DNA from: Myroides odoratus DSM 2801
GTDB taxonomy: Bacteria > Bacteroidota > Bacteroidia > Flavobacteriales > Flavobacteriaceae
Direction: 5' to 3'
Assembly: GCF_000243275.1 (NCBI RefSeq)
Contig: NZ_CM001437.1
Span: 4,071,793-4,135,792 of the forward strand
DNA length: 64,000 nucleotides
The notes below the pieces were generated by a model. That model saw nothing but the letters and a program-made list of their open reading frames with translations, ran no database searches and was not told the DNA's origin. Positions 10,683-19,582 of this stretch are shown here, piece by piece. How positions within the stretch are numbered: the first letter of the stretch is position 1; each line of letters starts with the position of its first letter. A program made the translations under genes and the position numbers.

Positions 10683-11789
10683 ATGAGTTTAATAGTAACA
10701 GAAATAAAGAATAAAGTAGGTTTTATCACGTTGAATTCAGAAGCGACGTTGAACTCATTGAATTTAGAAATGATTGAAGCACTAACAGTTGCGTTAGAAT
10801 CATGGAAAAATTCAAGTGAGGTTGCTTGTATCTTTATTCAAGGAGCGGGAGAAAAAGCGCTATGTGCTGGAGGAGATGTCAGACAATTGTATGACAATAT
10901 TCTTGCACAACGTGAGGTAGATGCAACGCAAGTACCACAAGGTTGCTTTGATTTCTTTGCGAAAGAATATGCTTTAAATTACGCCATTCACACGTATCCA
11001 AAACCTATTATTGTATGGGGACATGGTATCGTAATGGGGGGCGGTATTGGTGTCATGGTAGGCGCTTCTCACCGTATTGTAACGGAGCGAAGCAAATTAG
11101 CGATGCCTGAAATTACCATTGGATTATTTCCAGATGTAGGAGCAACGTGGTTTTTAAACCGCATGCCTTCTGCGTATGGAGTATACTTAGGATTAACAGG
11201 CGCTCGTTTAGATGCTGCTGATTGTCGATTCTTAGGCCTAGCCGATTATTATATGGAATCAACCGCCAAACAAGCGGTGGTTGATACTTTAATTCAAGCT
11301 ACTTGGTTGGAACATGTAGAAGCACAAGTAGACGAGATGTTAACCACATTAGCACAACCGTATACAATTGGTGCATCACAAGCTGAAGCGCACCAATCGT
11401 TTATTCAACAATTTGAGTCAGTCAATACGCTGGAAGAATTCCGCACTATTTTGATGAATTACAAAGACAAAGATAGTTGGATTGAAACGGGGGTACAGAG
11501 TTTTGAAAAAGGCTCACCGAGTTCAGCACATATTATTTTCAAACAGCTACAAGACGGAAAAGACTACAGCTTAGCTCAAGTTTTCCAAACGGAATTAAAC
11601 TTGGCTTGTCAATGTTGTATTCATCCTGATTTTGCAGAAGGTGTACGTGCTTTATTGGTAGATAAAGATCAATCTCCTAAATGGCAACCTGCTACTTTAG
11701 AAGATGTTACGTCTGATTGGGTAGAGAGTTACTTTAAGCCTCTTTGGACGAAAGAGAATTGCGTTTTAAAGGATTTAGGTACAAACTAA
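10683..11789 (+). CDS. 3-hydroxyisobutyryl-CoA hydrolase-type enoyl-CoA hydratase/isomerase
   Basis: The 368-residue crotonase-fold protein has the HIBCH hallmarks: CAGGDVRQLY near residue 60, GIVMGGGIGVMVGASHRI forming the oxyanion hole, MPEITIGLFPDVGATWFL, and the extended C-terminal domain that simple hydratases lack. HIBCH releases free 3-hydroxyisobutyrate from its CoA thioester. The next gene oxidises this product, supporting the call. It lies 6 bp after the acyl-CoA dehydrogenase. Confidence 0.9.
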   Translation: MSLIVTEIKNKVGFITLNSEATLNSLNLEMIEALTVALESWKNSSEVACIFIQGAGEKALCAGGDVRQLYDNILAQREVDATQVPQGCFDFFAKEYALNYAIHTYPKPIIVWGHGIVMGGGIGVMVGASHRIVTERSKLAMPEITIGLFPDVGATWFLNRMPSAYGVYLGLTGARLDAADCRFLGLADYYMESTAKQAVVDTLIQATWLEHVEAQVDEMLTTLAQPYTIGASQAEAHQSFIQQFESVNTLEEFRTILMNYKDKDSWIETGVQSFEKGSPSSAHIIFKQLQDGKDYSLAQVFQTELNLACQCCIHPDFAEGVRALLVDKDQSPKWQPATLEDVTSDWVESYFKPLWTKENCVLKDLGTN

Positions 11790-11800
11790 AACGAAAAAGT

Positions 11801-12682
11801 ATGGCAAAAATAGCTTTTATAGGCTTAGGAAATATGGGTGGTCCAATGGCTGCCAACCTAGTAAAAAAAGGACACGAAGTAACGGGATTTGATTTAAGTG
11901 AAGCCGTTTTAAATCAATTGGTTGCTCAAGGAGGAAAAGTTGCAAAATCAGCTTTAGAAGTAGCAAAAGGGGCAGAAGTAGTTGTTTCTATGTTACCTTC
12001 TGGTAAACACGTTGCTGATTTGTATACCATAGAATTTATGGCTCAATTGCAACCGCATGCTGTATTAATTGACAGTAGTACAATTGATGCAGTTACGGCT
12101 CGTTCTGTTGCTGCTTTAGCAGCTTCACAAGGACATGCAATGATTGATGCTCCAGTATCTGGAGGAACTGCAGGAGCACAAGCAGGAACTTTAACTTTTA
12201 TTGTTGGAGGAGCTGCTAGTGATTTCGATAGAGCAAAGCCTATTTTAGAAGGAATGGGGCAAAACATTTTTTATGCAGGTGAATCAGGAGCAGGACAAGT
12301 AGCTAAGATTTGCAATAATATGTTGTTGGCTATTCACATGATTGGTACTTCAGAAGCAATTAACTTGGGAGTACGTCATGGATTAGATCCTAAAGTATTG
12401 AGCGAGATTATGCAAAAAAGCTCAGGTAGAAACTGGTCTTTGGAAGTCTATAACCCTTATCCAGGTGTGGCTGAGAATACGCCAGCATCGAAAGGATATG
12501 CTGGTGGTTTTGCTGTGGATTTAATGGCGAAAGATTTAGGATTAGCTGCAGAGGCTAGTTTAGATACAAAGAGCTCAACTCCATTAGGAAGTGCAGCACT
12601 TAACTTGTATAGAATGTGGAGTGAAGCAGGAAATGGCAAGTTTGATTTTTCTAGTATTATTAAATTTTTAAACCAGCAATAG
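11801..12682 (+). CDS. mmsB: 3-hydroxyisobutyrate dehydrogenase
   Basis: This beta-hydroxyacid dehydrogenase converts 3-hydroxyisobutyrate to methylmalonate semialdehyde. It has the N-terminal Rossmann motif FIGLGNMGGPMA, the substrate loop DAPVSGGTAGAQAGTL, and the catalytic lysine in GAGQVAKICNNM. The reading frame is open from 11744 inside the previous gene, but the domain begins at the ATG at 11801, giving 293 residues, the usual family length. It sits 11 bp after the hydrolase gene and completes the route back to MmsA. Confidence 0.93.
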   Translation: MAKIAFIGLGNMGGPMAANLVKKGHEVTGFDLSEAVLNQLVAQGGKVAKSALEVAKGAEVVVSMLPSGKHVADLYTIEFMAQLQPHAVLIDSSTIDAVTARSVAALAASQGHAMIDAPVSGGTAGAQAGTLTFIVGGAASDFDRAKPILEGMGQNIFYAGESGAGQVAKICNNMLLAIHMIGTSEAINLGVRHGLDPKVLSEIMQKSSGRNWSLEVYNPYPGVAENTPASKGYAGGFAVDLMAKDLGLAAEASLDTKSSTPLGSAALNLYRMWSEAGNGKFDFSSIIKFLNQQ

Positions 12683-12684
12683 TT

Positions 12685-13467
12685 ATGAATTTTGAGACGT
12701 TACAATACCAACAAGATGGATATGTAGGCACCTTGACAATCAATCGTCCAGATGCGTTAAATGCATTGAATAATACGGTATTAGCAGAATTAAAATCATT
12801 TGCAGAACAAGCAAAAAGCAAAAGCGATCTTCGCGTTTTGATTATTACGGGTTCTGGAGAAAAAGCTTTTGTTGCAGGAGCAGATATCAAAGCGATGCAA
12901 AGTATGACAGCAGCAGAGGCAACGGAATTTTCGTATACGGCACAAGCTGCTTTTAATGCGATTGAAGCTTTGCCTTTTGCAGTTATTGCAGCAGTCAATG
13001 GTTTTGCTTTAGGTGGAGGTTGTGAATTAGCCTTATCTTGTGATATCATTTTAGCGAGTGAAAAGGCTAAATTTGGTTTACCTGAATCTACATTAGGTTT
13101 ATTGCCTTGCTTTGGTGGAACACAGCGTTTGCCTCGTGCTATTGGACTTTATAAAGCAAAAGAAATGGTCTTTACGGGCGATTTCTATTCTGCCGCAGCT
13201 TGTGAAGCGATGGGTTTTGTTAATCGCGTAATTGCTCCAGAAGAGTTGTTGAATCAAGCATCTGCAATGGCTCAAACGATTGCTTCTAGAGGACCAATTG
13301 CAGTAGCAAAAGCAAAAGAGTCAATGCACACTGGTTTTGATTTGTCTTTAGCAGATGGATTAAAGCAAGAAGGAGCGTTATTTGGCGAATTGTTTCATAC
13401 CGCGGATCAAAAAGAGGGAATAGGAGCTTTTGTTGAAAAGAGAAAACCTAATTTCAAAGGAAATTAA
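12685..13467 (+). CDS. Enoyl-CoA hydratase
   Basis: The 260-residue crotonase has both catalytic glutamates expected of a true hydratase (GGGCELALSCD and GLPESTLGLLPCFGGTQRL) and the FVAGADIKAM oxyanion-hole segment. In this operon it most likely hydrates methacrylyl-CoA to 3-hydroxyisobutyryl-CoA; crotonyl-CoA hydration is equally possible chemically. It starts 2 bp after mmsB and is the last gene before a strong terminator. Confidence 0.92.
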   Translation: MNFETLQYQQDGYVGTLTINRPDALNALNNTVLAELKSFAEQAKSKSDLRVLIITGSGEKAFVAGADIKAMQSMTAAEATEFSYTAQAAFNAIEALPFAVIAAVNGFALGGGCELALSCDIILASEKAKFGLPESTLGLLPCFGGTQRLPRAIGLYKAKEMVFTGDFYSAAACEAMGFVNRVIAPEELLNQASAMAQTIASRGPIAVAKAKESMHTGFDLSLADGLKQEGALFGELFHTADQKEGIGAFVEKRKPNFKGN

Positions 13468-13490
13468 TCCTAGTAAAAGAAATAAAATAA

Positions 13491-13517
13491 GGGCGTACGA
13501 TGAATCGTACGCCCTTT
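13491..13517. terminator. Terminator between converging ech and ddh genes
   Basis: A 10-bp perfect GC-rich stem (GGGCGTACGA / TCGTACGCCC) with a TGAA loop. It is followed by TTTGTATTTG on the plus strand and preceded by A residues, so it may act in both directions. Confidence 0.85.
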
Positions 13518-13536
13518 GTATTTGTAGCCGCTTCCC

Positions 13537-14523
13537 TTATAAAAGTGCAGCGCGTAATTGTTCGGGTGATTTAGGTGATAAATAGCCTAATGGAATATCG
13601 AATACAGTTTTCGCTCCAATATGTCCTTCTTTTGCCATTTTGGCAATCGCACGGGTAAAGGCTACTAAAACAGAAGCCGTAAATTCTGGATTACTTTCTA
13701 GTTTTAAACCAAATTCCATATGCTGTTGATTCCCATTTCCTGTTTTGCCAGATCGCAAAACAAATCCGCCATGAGGCATCGCACTGTGATTCAGTTTTAA
13801 TTCTTCTTCCGAAATAAAGTGAACCGTTGTATGGTAAGGCTCAAAGTAATTGGGCATCGTTTGAATCTCCTGTGCAATTTGCTGTTGATCTGCACCTTCT
13901 TCAGCTACGACATAACATACCCTTTGGTGTTTCTCAGCTGCGGTAAATGTTGGGTTTTGACCTGCGCGTACTTCTTCTAATGCTGTTTCAATTGGAAGTG
14001 TATATTGAACACCATTTTTAACCCCTGCTAAACGGCGAATAGCGTCAGAGTGGCCTTGACTTAATCCTTTCCCCCAAAAGGTATAGGTTTCTCCTTGCGG
14101 TAGAATGCTCTCTCCTACTAAACGCAACATAGAAAATAAACCTGGATCCCAACCAGTTGAGATTAGACTCAAGGTTTGATTAGCCTTTGTACATTGTTCT
14201 ACTTTAGCAAAATAAGCGGGTATTTTACCATGATTATCAAAACTATCTACCGTATTAAAATGAGTTGCCAATTGGATGACTTGTTCTGGTAAATCGGTAG
14301 AAGATCCCCCACATAAAATCATCACGTCAATTTTAGTTTTATACTCCAATACTTGATCTAAAGCAACTACTTTCGATGTTGTTGGTAATGATTCAGGCGA
14401 ACGTCTAGTGAAAATAGCCACTAGTTCTAAATCTGCATTTTGAGCAATCGCGTGTTCAACGCCTCTTCCTAAATTACCATATCCTACAATACCTATGCGA
14501 ATAGGGGTTGTTTCGTGTGTCAT
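13537..14523 (-). CDS. ddh: meso-diaminopimelate dehydrogenase
   Basis: Ddh makes meso-2,6-diaminopimelate from tetrahydrodipicolinate, NADPH and ammonia for lysine and peptidoglycan synthesis. The protein begins IRIGIVGYGNLGRGVE, the NADPH-binding motif diagnostic for this enzyme. It continues with LCGGSSTDLP, DSFDNHGKIP and the STGWDPGLFSM segment. The frame is open to 14580, but a promoter-like -7 element (TATTTTTG, minus strand 14575-14568) lies inside that extension. ATG 14523, immediately before the Rossmann strand, is therefore the better start; 14541 is the alternative. Confidence 0.9.
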   Translation of the reverse strand: MTHETTPIRIGIVGYGNLGRGVEHAIAQNADLELVAIFTRRSPESLPTTSKVVALDQVLEYKTKIDVMILCGGSSTDLPEQVIQLATHFNTVDSFDNHGKIPAYFAKVEQCTKANQTLSLISTGWDPGLFSMLRLVGESILPQGETYTFWGKGLSQGHSDAIRRLAGVKNGVQYTLPIETALEEVRAGQNPTFTAAEKHQRVCYVVAEEGADQQQIAQEIQTMPNYFEPYHTTVHFISEEELKLNHSAMPHGGFVLRSGKTGNGNQQHMEFGLKLESNPEFTASVLVAFTRAIAKMAKEGHIGAKTVFDIPLGYLSPKSPEQLRAALL

Positions 14524-14676
14524 ATCTGTTATTTTAATCATCTCCCTATAATAGGGTTCAAAGGGGCCAAAAATAGACAAAACTTTAGATAGATTTGGAA
14601 ATTAGCAGACTTTAATTTTTCTTTTAAATTAAAACAAACCTACTGTTTTGTCCCTATTTGGCTGGTTCTGTTTGAT

Positions 14677-15084
14677 TTAATAACGAAGATCTGGACGTGG
14701 TAGAGGTTGAAACGGAGGGAATTTAGGATTCTCGGGAAAATAAAAAGGAATAACGCGAACTTGATAACTTTTAATATAGCCTTCTGTAAGGTGCAGACCT
14801 GATTTTCGAATGGTAATTTCTTTGGATTCCCCTTTGTGTAGTAGTATTTTATCAGATGTTAGCTTTTTGTTTTCACTGGTTATGGCTTCAACAAAAATAT
14901 AGTTTATACTACTTTCTATGGATTGTACATTGAAAACAAAATTAGTACTTGTTCCATCGTACGTTGGTTTGAGGTATTGGATACGTACTTCGTTATTTTT
15001 GGCGATTGTACTATCTTCAGTTGTACAACTGATCGTTACTAGCAACAGACTAAATGCTAGCACAAATTTTACATTTAATTTCAT
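14677..15084 (-). CDS. Small lipoprotein of unknown function
   Basis: From ATG 15084 the 135-residue product has a lipoprotein signal peptide with lipobox LVTISC followed by TTEDS. The mature part shows strand-rich sequence (VFNVQSIESSINYIFVEAI) and a Pro-rich end (FPENPKFPPFQPLPRP). The open frame reaches 15138, but a -7-like TAAATTTG (minus strand 15131-15124) lies within that extension, supporting the shorter start. I do not recognise a domain; the neighbours give no clue beyond an outer-membrane or periplasmic location. Confidence 0.7.
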   Translation of the reverse strand: MKLNVKFVLAFSLLLVTISCTTEDSTIAKNNEVRIQYLKPTYDGTSTNFVFNVQSIESSINYIFVEAITSENKKLTSDKILLHKGESKEITIRKSGLHLTEGYIKSYQVRVIPFYFPENPKFPPFQPLPRPDLRY

Positions 15085-15384
15085 TGATAAGGTTTTATTA
15101 GATGTAAAATAAATTATAAACTTCAAATTTATTCGCATAAAATAACGTGTTTAACGAAAGTTTATTACGTTTTTTAAAGAAAATGCTATTTAATTGTCTT
15201 TTTTACTTCTGGTGTAATTACATATTGTTTTTGAAATTATATTAAAAATACACATCTTATAATTTAGTTGTTATTTTATTTCGATATTTTAAATTTAGTT
15301 AAGTTATACTCATTTATTTAAGTCAAAATATGATTAAACCATTTTGGTTTGTTATTTTTGTCGGGTAAAATTTAATTCAAACAG

Positions 15385-16845
15385 ATGAAAAAAATAAAAA
15401 CAGCACTTATTCTAGTCTTTTTCTGTCATTTTTGTGCATTTGCACAACAAGAGTATGATAAATTGACCAAAGAGGGACTTCTTACTGATTTTGACTTTAT
15501 GGTAAAAGTGATTAAAGAACAACACCCTAATCCCTTTCGCTTTATTACAGAAAAGGAGTTTGATCAAAAAGCGACTGTTTTGCGAAAGAAGATTGAAAAA
15601 GAGCCTACAATAGAAAATTTTTATTTATCTGAACCGTTAAGCTTAATACGAGATGCACATGCAAGTCTTGTTCCAGATCCAACTTTGTTCGATCAGGTGC
15701 TTAAAAACATGTCCTTCTTTCCGTTTAAAACAACGGTATATGACAATAGAGTCTTTATTAATCAATATACGAATGAAATACCAGAGGGTGCAGAGCTAAT
15801 TACCGTTAATGAAATAAAAGTAGGGGATATCCTCAATCAAATTCCCAATAGAGTAGATGGTGATATTCAGGCGAGTACACAGAAAGAATTTAGTCAATAT
15901 CTTTCTTTTCGATTTCCAAAAGCAGCCTCTTTTCGGTTAGTATATAGAGAAGAAGCCAAGGGAAGTTTACAAACGGTAGAAGTAAAGCCCGTTGATTATG
16001 AGCGCTATAATTACAATGGAAGAAAGGCTATTTTACCTTTGAACCTACTAGCGTATGATACGGGTATTTACGGATCTCAAGTAGATAAAGATACGTATCT
16101 CCTTTCTATTAAGTCTTTTAACCTGTCTGAAGAATATGCGTATTATATTTTAAACACTATTTTTACGGATATTAAGACGAAGAACATCAAACAGGTGATT
16201 ATTGATATTCGTGATAATGCTGGTGGTGCGTTGTCCAATATTCCTTTATTTTATTCCTTTATCAGTAAAGAAAAACACTTTAAAAACATCTACAAATACG
16301 CAACGAAAGTACCAACTATTAACGTCAGAGAAAACCTGATTGATGAAAATAGCAAGTTATTAAATAACACGGATATTATAGCGTACGACAATTTCATGCA
16401 ACAGCGTTTTGATAAAAATGAAAGTGATGGATTTTATTATGGCAATAATCGTTTGGATGAATCTTATGTAGAAAACTACCCACAAGATAAAAATGCTTTT
16501 ACAGGAAATGTTATTCTTTTACAAAACAACAATACACTTTCTGCAGCAGCCTATTTTGCTTATATGTTTGAACTGAATGAAAGAGGTCCGATTGCAGGTC
16601 AAGAAACACAAAGTTGTAGTAATTTTACAACAGCTGCCTGGTTTTTAAACTATAAATTACCACACACAGCTTCCATTGTTGTTTTGCCGCGTTCTGAAAT
16701 CTTTTTCAACACCGTTGCGAATAAAGATGCTGCGTGTAGGGGAGTATTACCTCATTTCACTATTTCAGCGGATCAGTTTCAAAAAGGATTGCAAACCGTT
16801 CAGGATCCGGAACTAAATTTAGCTTTAGCATTGAGTAAAAAGTAA
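15385..16845 (+). CDS. S41 family peptidase, exported
   Basis: The 486-residue protein has a signal peptide (cleavage near CAFAQ-QEYD) and a C-terminal S41 (C-terminal-processing/tricorn-like) protease core. The features are IDIRDNAGGALSN in the middle strand and a candidate catalytic serine in NTLSAAAYFAYMF. A PDZ domain is not obvious; the N-terminal part (YDKLTKEGLLTDFDFMVKVIKEQHPNPF) is the helical region common to flavobacterial S41 members. It probably acts in the periplasm or outer membrane. Substrate is unknown. It is monocistronic, with a -7 like TATTTTTG at 15353-15360 and a terminator after it. Confidence 0.8.
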   Translation: MKKIKTALILVFFCHFCAFAQQEYDKLTKEGLLTDFDFMVKVIKEQHPNPFRFITEKEFDQKATVLRKKIEKEPTIENFYLSEPLSLIRDAHASLVPDPTLFDQVLKNMSFFPFKTTVYDNRVFINQYTNEIPEGAELITVNEIKVGDILNQIPNRVDGDIQASTQKEFSQYLSFRFPKAASFRLVYREEAKGSLQTVEVKPVDYERYNYNGRKAILPLNLLAYDTGIYGSQVDKDTYLLSIKSFNLSEEYAYYILNTIFTDIKTKNIKQVIIDIRDNAGGALSNIPLFYSFISKEKHFKNIYKYATKVPTINVRENLIDENSKLLNNTDIIAYDNFMQQRFDKNESDGFYYGNNRLDESYVENYPQDKNAFTGNVILLQNNNTLSAAAYFAYMFELNERGPIAGQETQSCSNFTTAAWFLNYKLPHTASIVVLPRSEIFFNTVANKDAACRGVLPHFTISADQFQKGLQTVQDPELNLALALSKK

Positions 16846-16865
16846 ATGATATAAAAAAACAAGTA

Positions 16866-16899
16866 AAAATGGGCAAAGGGATTCTTTGCCCATTTTTAT
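16866..16899 (+). terminator. Terminator after the S41 peptidase gene
   Basis: A 13-bp perfect stem (AAAATGGGCAAAG / CTTTGCCCATTTT) with loop GGATT, ending in a T-rich tail. Confidence 0.9.
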
Positions 16900-16957
16900 T
16901 TACTGCCATTTAGAAATAGATAAATTAAGTGTATTTTTACAATAGAAAGAGTTTTTT

Positions 16958-17524
16958 ATGCTTCCTACATTTTTTGATCAATTTAATTTATTTACCGCAG
17001 CGGAAATAGCTACTATTGTTGCTTTATTTCAACCACGTCATTTAACTAAACACAGCTTTTTAATCCGAGAAGGGGATTATTGTGAGGAGATTGCTTTTGT
17101 TGAATCTGGACTTTTCCGCTCTTTTTATACGACGGATACTGGAAATGAATTGACCTATTGTTTTCGCTTTCCCAATGATTTAATAGGAGCCTATTCTGCT
17201 TTTATCACCCAAGGAAAAAGTGTAGAAAACATCCAAGCTATTGAACCAGCTGTACTTTGGGTTATTCAGCAAAAAGACCTCGCATTCCTAGCGGATCAAT
17301 TGCCTCAATGGACTGTCTTCTTAAAAGTAATAGCTGAACAGCAGTATTTGGAACTTGAACAACGCGTGATGCAACTGCAACGTGAAACCGCCCAACAACG
17401 CTATAAAAATTTAGTATTGAATCACCCTAATTTTATTCAATCTATTCCCTTGCAATACTTAGCTTCCTATTTAGGGATTACACAACGCCATTTAAGTAGA
17501 ATTCGAAAAGAGATTACTTTTTAG
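16958..17524 (+). CDS. Crp/Fnr family transcriptional regulator
   Basis: The 188-residue protein has an N-terminal cyclic-nucleotide-binding-like beta-roll (SFLIREGDYCEEIAFVESGLFRSFY) and a short C-terminal helix-turn-helix (PLQYLASYLGITQRHLSRIRKEI). This is the compact Bacteroidota subtype whose members usually lack a known ligand and sit next to the gene they control. The adjacent NAD(P)H oxidoreductase gene carries an inverted repeat in its promoter, making it the likely target (inference). Confidence 0.88.
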   Translation: MLPTFFDQFNLFTAAEIATIVALFQPRHLTKHSFLIREGDYCEEIAFVESGLFRSFYTTDTGNELTYCFRFPNDLIGAYSAFITQGKSVENIQAIEPAVLWVIQQKDLAFLADQLPQWTVFLKVIAEQQYLELEQRVMQLQRETAQQRYKNLVLNHPNFIQSIPLQYLASYLGITQRHLSRIRKEITF

Positions 17525-17540
17525 ACATTTGTCTAGGATT

Positions 17541-17566
17541 CTAGGCTGAGTGGCCTAGTACCTTTG
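17541..17566 (+). promoter_or_regulatory. Operator-like inverted repeat and -7 element before the oxidoreductase gene
   Basis: CTAGGC at 17541-17546 and GCCTAG at 17553-17558 form an inverted repeat with a 6-nt gap. It directly abuts TACCTTTG (17559-17566), a consensus -7 element. A further half-copy TCTAGG lies at 17532-17537. A protein bound here would cover the promoter. Confidence 0.55.
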
Positions 17567-17618
17567 TTGAACTAATTTCTGCAGGATTGAATGATCATGC
17601 AGTAAAACACAGGGTACA

Positions 17619-18191
17619 ATGAAAAAAATAGTAATTCTAAATGGACATCCTAATCCCGCTTCTTTTACGAAGGGATTAGTGGAAGCGTATGAGAAGGGGG
17701 CAAAAATAAAAGGAGTAGAAATCAAAACAATCACGATTGCTGATCTTGCTTTTGATGCTAATTTGCGCTTCGGTTACCAAAAGCGAATGGAGTTAGAACC
17801 TGATTTGTTGGATGCCATTCAAGCGATTCAATGGGCAGATCATCTCGTGTGGATTCACCCTGTTTGGTGGGGTGGGTTACCTGCTTTAGTAAAAGGATTT
17901 ATTGACCGAACTTTTTTACCTGGAATTACCTATCAATATCGCGAGAATAGCATGTTATGGGATAAATTATTAAAAGGAAAAACAGCCCATATCATCACTA
18001 CACTTGATCAACCGGGGTGGTATTATCGTTTGATGTACGGCAGGCCTAGTGTGAATCAGTTAAAAAAATCAACCCTTCAGTTCTGTGGTGTGTCTAAGGT
18101 TAAAGTAACTTACATTGGAATTGTTCGAAACTCAACAACGGATCAACGAGCAAAATGGCTGAAGAAAGTAGAACAACTTGCCGCGCGATAA
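17619..18191 (+). CDS. NAD(P)H-dependent oxidoreductase, flavodoxin-fold (quinone-reductase family)
   Basis: The 190-residue protein belongs to the NQO1/KefF/MdaB-like flavodoxin-fold group. It has an N-terminal ILNGHPNPASF phosphate-binding loop, WADHLVWIHPVWWGGLPALVKGFIDR flavin-binding block and the PGITYQYRE segment. Such FMN/FAD enzymes perform two-electron reduction of quinones or other electrophiles in the cytoplasm. It follows the Crp/Fnr gene with its own promoter. A 12-bp tandem repeat begins at its stop codon. Confidence 0.88.
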   Translation: MKKIVILNGHPNPASFTKGLVEAYEKGAKIKGVEIKTITIADLAFDANLRFGYQKRMELEPDLLDAIQAIQWADHLVWIHPVWWGGLPALVKGFIDRTFLPGITYQYRENSMLWDKLLKGKTAHIITTLDQPGWYYRLMYGRPSVNQLKKSTLQFCGVSKVKVTYIGIVRNSTTDQRAKWLKKVEQLAAR

Positions 18192-18217
18192 GCTAAGTGA
18201 TAAGCTAAGTGATAAGC
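18187..18217 (+). repeat. 12-bp direct tandem repeat (2.6 copies)
   Basis: The unit GATAAGCTAAGT occurs at 18187-18198 and 18199-18210, with a partial third copy GATAAGC at 18211-18217. The first copy includes the stop codon of the oxidoreductase gene. Confidence 0.9.
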
Positions 18218-18218
18218 G

Positions 18219-18271
18219 CTAACCCAGCACTATTTCAAGACTGTATTGGTCTTGAAATAGTGCTGGGTTAG
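18219..18271. terminator. Long perfect inverted repeat between converging genes
   Basis: Two 23-nt arms (18219-18241 and 18249-18271) are exactly complementary around a 7-nt loop. It lies between the converging oxidoreductase and M15 peptidase genes and contains the M15 stop codon. There is no proper T tract on either side. It is probably a bidirectional terminator or mRNA end-stabiliser. Confidence 0.7.
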
Positions 18272-19038
18272 TGTATTTGGGCAAGTTCAAAATGCATTCC
18301 ATCTTTTCGCTTAAAGTGACCACCCCAATAAAATCCATATTGATAAGCTAAAGGAACGAGTTCACGCACAGAACCAAGGGCTCCTAAGGGCGCGGGGTCT
18401 GTATTTAAAGAATTCCATTGCATGTTGAGATCAAATGCAGTGCCATAGGCATGATTGGATAATGTCGTTTTAGATCCACGAATCAATCGGGGGATATAGC
18501 TTCCGCCATAACTTAAAAGTAAGGGTAATAGACCTTTTTGCTCAATTGCATCAAAGAATCCACGGAGTTGTTCTGCGCCTTTTCGATGAAAATAAATTGT
18601 AGATGTTGCCCCCTGTGGAATCTTTTTTAATTGGGGTATATCAACGGCGATGATGTTTTCAGTCGCAAAATTATTGGTGATTACAATCTGCTCTGGATTT
18701 TGTGCTATTGAATTTGGTGTAAACTGAATTTCTCCAAATAGATCTATTACTTCTTGTGTAGTTCTTATCGGTCCAAAATTGGGTGGAAGCGGAAAACTCT
18801 TCTTTTGATCAGGGGTAAAATTCATCCCTTCTTGGTACGCTGCATACCACGTATTGGTGCCAATATAGCCATCTACTAGGAGATTCTTTTCTTTTTGGTA
18901 TTCTTGTATCACTTGAATAAAAGGGGGGTCATACCAATCGTCGAAGGGACCGTTATATCTTCCTAATTGTTGCTGAAACGCTTTCCATTGGATAATCAAC
19001 GGCGTTTGTGTCTGGGGTTTAATAAGTTCAATTTTCAT
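18268..19038 (-). CDS. M15 family peptidoglycan peptidase with N-terminal peptidoglycan-binding-like region
   Basis: The 256-residue protein carries a C-terminal M15 zinc peptidase domain: SNHAYGTAFDLN supplies the H-x6-D zinc ligands and DGMHFEL the third histidine. M15 enzymes are D-Ala-D-Ala carboxypeptidases or L-Ala-D-Glu endopeptidases. The N-terminal 75 residues (FQQQLGRYNGPFDDWYDPPFIQVIQEYQ, LLVDGYIGTNTWYAAY) resemble a peptidoglycan-binding PG_binding_1 repeat. No signal peptide is visible, as in phage endolysins, so export would need another route. It is the last gene of the DUF2589 operon, 22 bp after the previous gene. Confidence 0.8.
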   Translation of the reverse strand: MKIELIKPQTQTPLIIQWKAFQQQLGRYNGPFDDWYDPPFIQVIQEYQKEKNLLVDGYIGTNTWYAAYQEGMNFTPDQKKSFPLPPNFGPIRTTQEVIDLFGEIQFTPNSIAQNPEQIVITNNFATENIIAVDIPQLKKIPQGATSTIYFHRKGAEQLRGFFDAIEQKGLLPLLLSYGGSYIPRLIRGSKTTLSNHAYGTAFDLNMQWNSLNTDPAPLGALGSVRELVPLAYQYGFYWGGHFKRKDGMHFELAQIH

Positions 19039-19060
19039 GGCTGTACTAGGTTGCTGCTGG

Positions 19061-19579
19061 TTAGGTAATTTGTCGTTTTAGAAAATTTTCATATCCTTCT
19101 GTAATAATACGTAGCCCCTCAGTTGTCTCTTGAGGAGTCAGTGTTATTTCAAGTTTTCCATGATTGGTTTTGACGTTCCTTTTAAGTAACGAAGTGTCTG
19201 GTTTTCCAAAGTAAATCTGCAATTCATCTTGTTTAACTTCCATTTCAAACTCTGTGGTGAACGTAGCTTTCTTAATTCCGCACATCTCCATCGGAACCAA
19301 GGAAATTAAAGGGACTTCAACAGGCTCCTGAAAAGAAATGAAATTAGTTGGATTGGCATTATTTTCTGTTTGTATCCTCTGGGGATAAATTAGGGTTACC
19401 ATTTTGGGAACCCACGATTTCCTAGTTATTTCTATTCCATTCTCATCCAGTAGTTTAGATTCGCGTTCTTCAAAATATTTGTTTAATAGGTTTACATTTT
19501 TTTCTGCTATCTGTTCACTAGAAAGTAAAATAGCGGTATGAATGACTTGGATAAATTTTTTAAAACTGATGGGAGCCAT
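19061..19579 (-). CDS. DUF2589-like protein (third paralogue)
   Basis: The 172-residue protein has the core pattern shared with the two upstream paralogues: a helical N-terminus, a central segment VEVPLISLVPMEMCGIKKATFTTEFEMEV (compare PLLTIMPINSLGVDSVDVNFDMEV), and a strand-rich C-terminus. It is the most divergent copy, with an LKRNV-containing replacement for the usual GLPLPIG region. DUF2589 has no established function. It is separated from the zinc-ribbon gene by only 3 bp. Confidence 0.6.
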   Translation of the reverse strand: MAPISFKKFIQVIHTAILLSSEQIAEKNVNLLNKYFEERESKLLDENGIEITRKSWVPKMVTLIYPQRIQTENNANPTNFISFQEPVEVPLISLVPMEMCGIKKATFTTEFEMEVKQDELQIYFGKPDTSLLKRNVKTNHGKLEITLTPQETTEGLRIITEGYENFLKRQIT

Positions 19580-19582
19580 ATT

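Noticed and set aside
12660..13049. 129-codon minus-strand frame within the enoyl-CoA hydratase gene
   Set aside because: It is an antisense shadow of a clearly conserved coding sequence.
18187..18217. Short direct repeats as a possible CRISPR
   Set aside because: The copies are contiguous, only 12 bp long, have no spacers, and no cas genes are in the window.
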